Source: Geoalkalibacter sp. (GTDB taxonomy: Bacteria > Desulfobacterota > Desulfuromonadia > Desulfuromonadales > Geoalkalibacteraceae). Taken from it: a DNA stretch of 64,000 nucleotides. The notes beneath the pieces were generated by a model that saw only the letters and a list, made by a program, of their open reading frames with translations, had not been told where the DNA came from and searched no databases. The stretch covers positions 1 through 64,000 of the forward strand of contig NZ_JAUWAV010000010.1 in the NCBI RefSeq assembly GCF_030605225.1, read 5' to 3'. Below, piece by piece: positions 58,295 through 64,000 of the stretch. The stretch's first letter is position 1, and each line of letters begins with the position of its first letter. The translations under genes were made by a program, and so were the position numbers.

Positions 58295-58330
58295 AAAAAG
58301 GGCGGCATCTTCACCGATGCCGCCCTTTTT
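58295..58330. terminator. bidirectional terminator between cytochrome and glucan synthase genes
   Basis: A perfect 10-bp stem, GGGCGGCATC/GATGCCGCCC, with six-base loop is flanked by five A and five T residues. It serves both convergent genes. Confidence 0.95.
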
Positions 58331-58354
58331 GCGTTCGTATATTACCTTTGAAAA

Positions 58355-61006
58355 CTAACCGGCGCTGGGACGCCGCGCTCCCAACCAACGCAAGCGCAAC
58401 AAACCCAGGCTGCTGCGCCGCGCCAGGGTCAGCCAGCGCGCCACGCGCAGATGGGCGGTGGGCATGCAGTTGGCCATGGAGGTCAGCAGCGCCGCGCCAT
58501 AAGGCAGCGACTGCACCAGCAGCAGCACACCCCAGAGCAGCGCCTCGGGAGAACCCAGGCCGAAGCGCCACCAGGTGGCGCCCGCGCTCAGCCACAGCAG
58601 GGCGCAGATCTGCCACTCCTCCCAGGCCATGAGAAAACCCTTGAACAGCGCCGGCTGATTCTCGCCCTTGGGGGTACGCAGAAAGGGCTCGTTCTTGTAG
58701 AAGAGTCCCTTGAACACGGCGCGCGCGATGACATGGGTCAGACCCATGCCGGCGATGGCCGCGCCGACGCTCTGCCAGAAAGTGCAGTTGACCCGCGCCC
58801 GGTAGAGAACCAGGGCATGGCTGACCTTGAACAGGAAGAGGCCAAGGGTCGGCACGATGAAGGGCGCCAGGGGAAATTCAAAATACTTGGGCGCGGCCAA
58901 AAGACCGATGGTCCAGAAAATGCCGGCAAAGGTGAAGAGCAGGTGAAAGGCATCGGCGAACCAGGGGAACCAGCCCGTGGCGAAGTGAAACTTCTGACCG
59001 GCGCTCAGCCCCGAGGGATTGCCGGGCAACAGCCAGCGCCAGTGGCGGCGCAGGATCTGAATGGCGCCGTAGGTCCAGCGGAACCGCTGGCCCTTGTAGC
59101 CGGCGAAGGTGAAGGGGGTGATGCCGTCGCCGAAATTGAAATTGACGTACACCGCCTCGTAGCCCTTGGCGAACAGACGCATGCCCAGTTCGGCGTCCTC
59201 GCAGATGCACCACTCGCTCCAGCCGCCCTGGCCTTGCAGCGCCTCGCGCCGCACCAGGGTCATGGTGCCGTGCTGGATGATGGCGTTGCGCTCGTTGCGA
59301 TGCACCATGCCGATCTCGAAAAAGCCGTTGTACTCCCAGTTGATCATGGTCTTGAACAGATCGCCGCTCCATTCGCGATTGTCCTGGGGCGCCTGCACGA
59401 AGCCGACCTCGGGTTTTTCAAAATAGGGCACCAGGGAGCGCAGCCAGCTCGAATGCACCACGTAGTCGGCATCAATGACGCCGATCACCTGGGCCTCGGG
59501 ATCGGTCTGGGTCAGGCCGAAATTCAGCGCCCCGGCCTTGAAACCGGGCCAGTTGGCGAGATGGAAGAAGCGAAAGCGCGGCCCGAGCTTCCGGCAGTAT
59601 TCCTCCACAGGCTGCCAGACCTCGTCCTTGACGGTATTGTTGTCGAGCACCAGCACTTCAAAGTCGGGATAATCAAGGCGCGCCAGCCCGTCGAGGGTCT
59701 GCTTGACCAGCTCGGGCGGCTCGTTGTGGATGGCCAGATGAATGGACACCTTGGGCAGCTTCTGATAGCGACTCGGGGGCAGCGGGCGGAAATGACGCTT
59801 CCATTTGTCCACCCAGAGCACCTCGGTCATCTCCAGGCCACTGGTGAGCACCACCAGCAGCAGGGCGGCCTGGGCGGGCAGCAGCAGTCCCCAGACGATG
59901 AGCCCGGCGAGGGTCATATCGGAGACCAACGGCAGCGCCGCGCTCCAGATGAGCAGGGACGCGGCCCCTTGCAGCAGTGCCGCGTAGAAGAGCCGGCCGC
60001 GCCGGCGCAGATTGTTCCACTGACGCAGGAAGATGGCCATGGGGCCCAGGGCGAGCAGGGTGGCCAGCAGCGGCTGCAGCACCCAGTAACGCACTTCGAG
60101 AACTTCGCCGGTCATGGAAAATTTGGGGCGACGGTCGACATCGAACAGGCCCCAGTGGACCCCCGCCAGGCCCTCCGCCTTTCTCTTCCACGACTGGTCG
60201 AAGGCTTCCATGATGAAGTAGTCGAGTCCCTGCGCCGCAGCGACATTGAGAAATTCACGGATGAAGCGCGCTTGGCCGGTGAGCGACGGATTGGCCTTTT
60301 CCTGACGGATGCCGCCGCTCGGCCAGCCGATCTCGCCGATGAGGATCGGCTTGTGGGGAAAGGCGAGCTGCACGCGGCGATAGGACTCCATCGCCCACTT
60401 CAGCGCGTCCTTTTCCGCGATGCCCTCCCAGTAGGGCAGCAGGTGAATGGTGATGAAATCGACCTCCTCGGCCAGCTCCGGATACTTGAGCCAGACGTGC
60501 CAGGGCTCGGCGGTGCTGACCGGCACGCCGACCGAGGCGCGCACCTCGCGCAGGTATTCGGCCATCTGGCGCGTGCTCAGATCGCCGCGCAGCACCGCCT
60601 CGTTGCCGACGATGACGCGCCCGACGTTGTCGTAGCGGTTGGCGTTGGCGATGAGATTGGCGATTTCACGCTGGTTGTTTTCCGGACGCCGGTCGAGCCA
60701 GGCGCCCGCCGTGACCTTGAGCCCTCGGGCACGCGCCAAGGAGGGAATGACTTCCAGGCCGTCGGCCGAGGAATAGGTACGCACCTCCCCCGCCCAGCCT
60801 TCGAGCAGGGCCAGATCCTGGTCGATCTGCTCCGCCTTGGGATAAATCTTTTTGTAGGGATCCTGCCCCTTCTGATAGGGGCTGAAGGAGACGCCGTTGA
60901 TCAGGCCGGTATAGGTGACGGGTCGCGCCGGCCGGTTGAAGGCGGCCCAGACCAGCAGATTGGCGAGAATGACAAGGAGCACGATGGCGAGGGTGGATTT
61001 GCGCAT
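58355..61006 (-). CDS. NdvB-like GH17-GT2 membrane glucan synthase
   Basis: The 883-aa membrane protein has one N-terminal helix, then a GH17 glucanase-like domain (about 35-290). That domain has VGNEAVLRGDLS, ILIGEIGWPSGG and FDQSWKRKAEG. After more helices a family 2 glycosyltransferase domain (about 430-680) has IGVIDADYVVH, EDAELGMRLFAKGYEAV and the QRFRW motif, followed by about four helices. The layout matches NdvB of Pseudomonas, which makes cyclic beta-1,3-glucans linked to biofilm tolerance. Substrate and product here are inferred. It has a promoter and a possible attenuator. Confidence 0.88.
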   Translation of the reverse strand: MRKSTLAIVLLVILANLLVWAAFNRPARPVTYTGLINGVSFSPYQKGQDPYKKIYPKAEQIDQDLALLEGWAGEVRTYSSADGLEVIPSLARARGLKVTAGAWLDRRPENNQREIANLIANANRYDNVGRVIVGNEAVLRGDLSTRQMAEYLREVRASVGVPVSTAEPWHVWLKYPELAEEVDFITIHLLPYWEGIAEKDALKWAMESYRRVQLAFPHKPILIGEIGWPSGGIRQEKANPSLTGQARFIREFLNVAAAQGLDYFIMEAFDQSWKRKAEGLAGVHWGLFDVDRRPKFSMTGEVLEVRYWVLQPLLATLLALGPMAIFLRQWNNLRRRGRLFYAALLQGAASLLIWSAALPLVSDMTLAGLIVWGLLLPAQAALLLVVLTSGLEMTEVLWVDKWKRHFRPLPPSRYQKLPKVSIHLAIHNEPPELVKQTLDGLARLDYPDFEVLVLDNNTVKDEVWQPVEEYCRKLGPRFRFFHLANWPGFKAGALNFGLTQTDPEAQVIGVIDADYVVHSSWLRSLVPYFEKPEVGFVQAPQDNREWSGDLFKTMINWEYNGFFEIGMVHRNERNAIIQHGTMTLVRREALQGQGGWSEWCICEDAELGMRLFAKGYEAVYVNFNFGDGITPFTFAGYKGQRFRWTYGAIQILRRHWRWLLPGNPSGLSAGQKFHFATGWFPWFADAFHLLFTFAGIFWTIGLLAAPKYFEFPLAPFIVPTLGLFLFKVSHALVLYRARVNCTFWQSVGAAIAGMGLTHVIARAVFKGLFYKNEPFLRTPKGENQPALFKGFLMAWEEWQICALLWLSAGATWWRFGLGSPEALLWGVLLLVQSLPYGAALLTSMANCMPTAHLRVARWLTLARRSSLGLLRLRWLGARRPSAG

Positions 61007-61071
61007 AGGTCGTCTTCTGACTTCCTCCGGAAAGGAGAGTGAACGTCGTCCGGAAAAATTTCCCCCTACAC

Positions 61072-61138
61072 AACAAAAGCCCTTCACCGGACGCGAAGGG
61101 CATTGCCAAGATCGATTCAGATTTTCAAAGCCCTTCGC
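61072..61138 (-). promoter_or_regulatory. candidate attenuator in the leader of the glucan synthase gene
   Basis: On the minus strand GCGAAGGGC (61130-61138) can pair over nine bases with GCCCTTCGC (61093-61101). The same GCCCTTC can instead pair with GAAGGGC (61079-61085) to make a terminator followed by TTTTGTT. The two pairings exclude each other, as in attenuation. No ligand or leader peptide is evident. Confidence 0.45.
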
Positions 61139-61171
61139 CCCTCTCGGGCATGCGGGCAACTTCGAGAGCGG

Positions 61172-61201
61172 ATTCTACGGCCATTGCCCAATCCCTGTCA
61201 A
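61172..61201 (-). promoter_or_regulatory. sigma-70 promoter of the glucan synthase gene
   Basis: TTGACA (61196-61201) and TAGAAT (61172-61177) on the minus strand are 18 bases apart. The predicted start near 61165 gives a leader of about 160 bases. Confidence 0.7.
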
Positions 61202-61219
61202 TCGGGAAAATCGCACGGC

Positions 61220-61675
61220 TCAAAAACCGGGCAGCTCCGCCTTGACTTTTTCCACGCCGAGCAACTCGATGTCGAACACCAGCTCGCGTCCGGCCAGGGG
61301 ATGGTTGGCGTCCAGGGTGACGCTGTCCTCACCCAGCGCCGTGACCAGAACCACGAAGCGATTGCCCTCGGCCGAGGTCACTTCCAACTGGCGACCCACC
61401 TCCAGGGGCAGGTTGTCGGGCAACAGACTGCGCTTGACCTCCTCGACCAGATCGGCGCGGTGGGCGCCATAGGCCTGCTCGGGAGCAATCGTTACAGTCT
61501 TGCGGCCGCCCTGGTACATGCCGACGATCGCCTGGTCGAAGCCGGAGATCACTTCGCCGCGCCCGATGATGAATTGCAGGGGGCGCTCGGGCGGCGAGGC
61601 ATCGAACACCGTCCCGTCGCCGAGGCGTCCTGTGTATTGTACCTTGACGATATCTCCCTGGTCCGCTCGAATCAT
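61220..61675 (-). CDS. FKBP-type peptidyl-prolyl isomerase (SlyD-like)
   Basis: The 151-aa cytosolic isomerase and chaperone has the FKBP core VKVQYTGRLGDGTVFDAS and the inserted-flap region (EQAYGAHRADLVEEVKRSLL), ending DANHPLAGRELVFDIELLGV, all typical of SlyD. The His-rich metal-binding tail of E. coli SlyD is missing. The ATG at 61675 is preferred since AAGGAG lies seven bases before it; another ATG two codons earlier is too close. Confidence 0.92.
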   Translation of the reverse strand: MIRADQGDIVKVQYTGRLGDGTVFDASPPERPLQFIIGRGEVISGFDQAIVGMYQGGRKTVTIAPEQAYGAHRADLVEEVKRSLLPDNLPLEVGRQLEVTSAEGNRFVVLVTALGEDSVTLDANHPLAGRELVFDIELLGVEKVKAELPGF

Positions 61676-61845
61676 CGGCATGCTCCTTTTCAGCAAAAAT
61701 CAGCCTGCCCTTCATACTCCGTTCCCCCCCGCGCTGTCAACCTCGACCGGCCTTGGCCACAGCCTTTCGCGTCGGCGAAAAGACTTGCCATCAGGCGTTT
61801 TTTCCCTTAAAAACCACGCCATCATCCCGCTTACGGAGAATTGCC

Positions 61846-62607
61846 GTGCCTGAATCCGATGACAACCTGTTTCGCCGCATCCGCAAACTCACCGGCCGCG
61901 CCATCGGCGACTTCAACCTCATCGAGGAGGGCGACCGCATCGCCGTGGGCGTCTCCGGCGGCAAGGATTCCTACACCCTGCTGCACGTCCTTGAAGCCCT
62001 GCGGCGCAAGGCACCGGTGCGCTACGAACTGGTGGCGGTCAACATCGACGCCGGCTATCCCGGCTACCGCAAGGAGGTGGTCGAAGAGCATCTGCGCGAA
62101 CATGGCTTCAGCTATCGCATGCAGAGCACCAACAGCTATCAGGTCATCGAGGAAAAGCGCCGTCCCGGCTCGTCCTACTGCTCCTTCTGCGCCCGTTTGC
62201 GCCGCGGCGTGCTCTACAGCCTGGCCGATGAGCTGGGCTGCAACAAGATCGCCCTCGGTCATCACCTCGACGACTTCATCGAGACGCTGCTGCTCAACCA
62301 GTTCTATGTCGGCACCCTGGCCGCCATGAGCCCCAAGCTGCAGGCCGACAACGGCCGCCACACCGTCATTCGCCCGCTGGTCTACGTGGAAGAACAGGAC
62401 ATCATCGCCTTCAGTCGCGATCGGCGCTTGCCCGTCATCTGCTGCGCCTGCCCGGTGTGCGGGGTGATCGACCAGAAACGCAAGCGCATGAAGCGGCTGA
62501 TCCGCGAACTCAAGGAGGAAATCCCCCAGATCCGCCAGTCCCTGCTGGGGGCCCTGGGCAATGTCCATCCACGGCATCTGCTCGACAAGGAACTGCGGGA
62601 GTTCTGA
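61846..62607 (+). CDS. ttcA: tRNA 2-thiocytidine(32) synthetase
   Basis: The protein is 253 aa from a GTG with GGAGAA eight bases upstream. The PP-loop ATPase motif is VGVSGGKDSYTLL. Cys pairs CSFC and CACPVC hold the 4Fe-4S cluster, and GHHLDDFIETLLLN completes the active site. It thiolates cytidine 32 of several tRNAs. It is divergent from the FKBP gene and 118 bases upstream of the phosphatase gene. Confidence 0.9.
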   Translation: MPESDDNLFRRIRKLTGRAIGDFNLIEEGDRIAVGVSGGKDSYTLLHVLEALRRKAPVRYELVAVNIDAGYPGYRKEVVEEHLREHGFSYRMQSTNSYQVIEEKRRPGSSYCSFCARLRRGVLYSLADELGCNKIALGHHLDDFIETLLLNQFYVGTLAAMSPKLQADNGRHTVIRPLVYVEEQDIIAFSRDRRLPVICCACPVCGVIDQKRKRMKRLIRELKEEIPQIRQSLLGALGNVHPRHLLDKELREF

Positions 62608-62725
62608 GGCGTTCGCGGAACATTTCTTGCTGCGCAATCCAAACCGGCGACGGGGCTTGGTTCGCCGCTGGCGGCCAGGAGGATTTCCGTTACACTTTGC
62701 ACATTGCCACCCCGGGAGATCGCGC

Positions 62726-63520
62726 ATGAAATGCCAATGCGGGGGCGAATTCGAACTGGCCCTGGCGCGCAACGTCCAACAGCTGCTCCTGCCCAAGAGC
62801 TCGCCGAGCTGCCATTGGTGCTGTTTCGGCGTGAAAAATCTCATGGCCAACGGCCTGGGCGGCGATTTTTTCGACTTCATCACCATGCCCGACGGCTGCC
62901 AGGCCGTGTTTCTCGGCGACGTCACCGGCCACGGCCTGCATGCCTCGGTGGTCATGAGCCTGCTCTACGGCTTCATTCACCGCGCCTGCCTGAAAAGCTG
63001 CTCACCGCTGGAAACCGTGCTCGAAACCAATCAGTTTCTGCAATCCTTCGCCGAGCGCTCGGTGAAATACGATCATTTCTTTTCCTCGACGCTGTTTTTC
63101 GGCGTCATCAATCCCGACACCCTGGAGATGCAGTTCGTCAACTGCGGGCATCTGCCCCCCATGGTGCGCCGCGACAAACACCTCTTCACCCTCAACTCCA
63201 CGGGCCCGCCCATCGGCTTCTTCGAGCGCCCCGACATCGAAATGCGCAGCTTTCGCTTCGAGAAAAACGACCGGCTGCTGCTCTACACCGACGGCATCTC
63301 CGAGGCGACCAACGCCGACAACCACATGTTTGGTCTGCGCCGCCTCAGCCAGCTGCTCATGCACAGCGATGACAACTATCTGGAATTCCTCGACAAAATC
63401 TTCGCGGAACTGAAAAACTTCGGCGCGCCCAATCCCCCCCAGGACGACTGCACCGCCATCATCATGGATTTTCATCCCTTCCTGCCGCCGGTTCCCAAGG
63501 GTCAGAGCCTGCCTCCTTGA
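62726..63520 (+). CDS. SpoIIE-type PP2C serine phosphatase
   Basis: The 264-aa protein is an isolated PPM/SpoIIE (RsbU-like) phosphatase domain. Metal-binding Asp residues lie in GLGGDFFDFI, VFLGDVTGHGLHASVVM and PPQDDCTAIIMDF, with LLLYTDGISEATNADN between. It has no sensor domain, so it is probably regulated by a partner. Such enzymes usually dephosphorylate anti-sigma-factor antagonists. CGGGAG precedes the ATG. Three Cys near the N-terminus (CQCGGEF, then CHWCC) are unusual. Confidence 0.9.
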   Translation: MKCQCGGEFELALARNVQQLLLPKSSPSCHWCCFGVKNLMANGLGGDFFDFITMPDGCQAVFLGDVTGHGLHASVVMSLLYGFIHRACLKSCSPLETVLETNQFLQSFAERSVKYDHFFSSTLFFGVINPDTLEMQFVNCGHLPPMVRRDKHLFTLNSTGPPIGFFERPDIEMRSFRFEKNDRLLLYTDGISEATNADNHMFGLRRLSQLLMHSDDNYLEFLDKIFAELKNFGAPNPPQDDCTAIIMDFHPFLPPVPKGQSLPP

Positions 63521-63549
63521 CAGGTCGTTGAAAAACTCTCAACGACCTG
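63521..63549. repeat. inverted repeat after the phosphatase gene
   Basis: CAGGTCGTTGA and TCAACGACCTG form an 11-bp hairpin with a seven-base loop immediately after the stop codon. No T run follows. Confidence 0.65.
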
Positions 63550-63600
63550 GTGATGCACCCCAGCCCCAATTCTCAAGAAAATGACCAATGAGCTCAGCCC

Positions 63601-63643
63601 CGCAAAAAAAAAACGGCCGAAGAAATCCGGCCGTTTTTTTGCG
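63601..63643. terminator. bidirectional terminator
   Basis: AACGGCCG/CGGCCGTT-type stem flanked by ten A residues on the left and seven T on the right. It serves the phosphatase gene on the plus strand and the truncated gene on the minus strand. Confidence 0.92.
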
Positions 63644-63662
63644 GGCTGACATTTGTCCTTGG

Positions 63663-64000
63663 CTAATTACGATCACGCCTCTCGCGTAAAAAGTTGCTGC
63701 GGCCATCGTCCCCCAGGGCATCGAGCAGGGCACGGTCCTCACGGCCGTCGCGCGCCGCCACCAGCGCGGGGAAGGAGAACGCGTCGAGGGCTTCGCCGAC
63801 CGCGAGGGTGCCCACCGCCGAATCCTTGCGTCCGGTGAAGGGCAGGCAATCGGGGCCGCGCTGGCACTTGCAGTTGAGATTGACCCGCGCCACGCGATTG
63901 ACCAGGCCGTCGATGAGCGGCGCCAGCTCGCCTTCGTCGCGGCCGAACAGGCTGATCTGCTGAGCATAGTCCGAATCGCGCAGAAAGTCGTCGATGGCGG
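63663..64000 (-). CDS. partial CDS, unknown function (5' part beyond the window)
   Basis: The minus-strand frame stays open to the window edge and ends at 63663, 20 bases before a terminator. About 112 C-terminal residues are visible. They include DDFLRDSDYAQQISLFGRDE, VNLNCKCQRGPDCLPFTGRK and a tail NFLRERRDRN. The Cys trio (CKC...C) could bind metal. I do not recognise the family. An internal GTG at 63893 would give a much shorter protein and is less likely. Confidence 0.55.
   Translation of the reverse strand, partial: AIDDFLRDSDYAQQISLFGRDEGELAPLIDGLVNRVARVNLNCKCQRGPDCLPFTGRKDSAVGTLAVGEALDAFSFPALVAARDGREDRALLDALGDDGRSNFLRERRDRN

Overview
This GC-rich window carries strict-anaerobe and metal-reducer style genes: a Mo-nitrogenase cluster, an octaheme c-type cytochrome, a hemerythrin chemoreceptor, c-di-GMP enzymes, and a complex I operon without NuoEFG. 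Together these point to a deltaproteobacterium of the Desulfuromonadales/Geobacterales type (Geobacter, Desulfuromonas or Geoalkalibacter relatives). That placement is an inference from gene content and protein style, not from a phylogenetic marker.

Layout. Positions 1-6800 (minus strand) hold tRNA-Lys, purA, hisZ, serA, a cold-shock gene, a small Cys-rich protein and pepA. Positions 7000-11060 (plus) hold a carboxypeptidase-regulatory-like lipoprotein, an HDOD protein, a small membrane protein and a FapA/DUF342 protein. Positions 11100-16020 (minus) hold an Hpt protein, a GAF-GGDEF-EAL protein, an unrecognised 434-aa protein and selU/mnmH, followed by a plus-strand initiator tRNA with its promoter and terminator. 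Positions 16330-32060 (minus) are the nitrogen-fixation region: nifV, a PAS-GGDKF-EAL protein, a chemoreceptor with a zinc-binding-like sensor and a hemerythrin tail, a glutamine amidotransferase, nifB, two NifX-family proteins, a nif ferredoxin, nifK, nifD, nifH and a radical SAM protein. Positions 32146-34007 hold DUF4332, macro-domain and TonB proteins. Positions 34093-45635 (minus) are nuoABCDHIJK followed by four antiporter-like subunits and one small membrane protein. Positions 46069-48332 (minus) encode an ANTAR response regulator, draT and draG. Positions 48424-56469 hold an MFS exporter divergent from a tetR-OMF-MFP-RND efflux operon. Positions 56726-64000 hold the octaheme cytochrome, an NdvB-like GH17-GT2 protein, an FKBP isomerase, ttcA, a SpoIIE-type phosphatase and a truncated gene at the right edge.

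The most interesting signal is regulatory. nifH, nifB and nifV each have a sigma-54 promoter (GG-N10-GC). Each is followed by a leader with paired hairpins whose six-base loops have A at position 1 and G at position 4 (one exception), and the second hairpin shares bases with an intrinsic terminator. This is the architecture of ANTAR-protein antitermination substrates. A candidate reader, a receiver-ANTAR regulator, lies in the same window directly upstream of draT and draG, which reversibly ADP-ribosylate the nitrogenase iron protein. The window therefore seems to combine sigma-54 initiation, RNA antitermination and post-translational switching of nitrogenase. GnfR-type ANTAR control of nif genes is known from Geobacter sulfurreducens; the tandem double-terminator leaders seen here and the draTG linkage deserve a closer look.

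Other points of note are a complex I gene set with an extra antiporter-like subunit, a possible attenuator in front of the NdvB-like glucan synthase gene, dispersed hairpin repeats in the gaps of the nif and nuo operons, and several proteins of unknown function.
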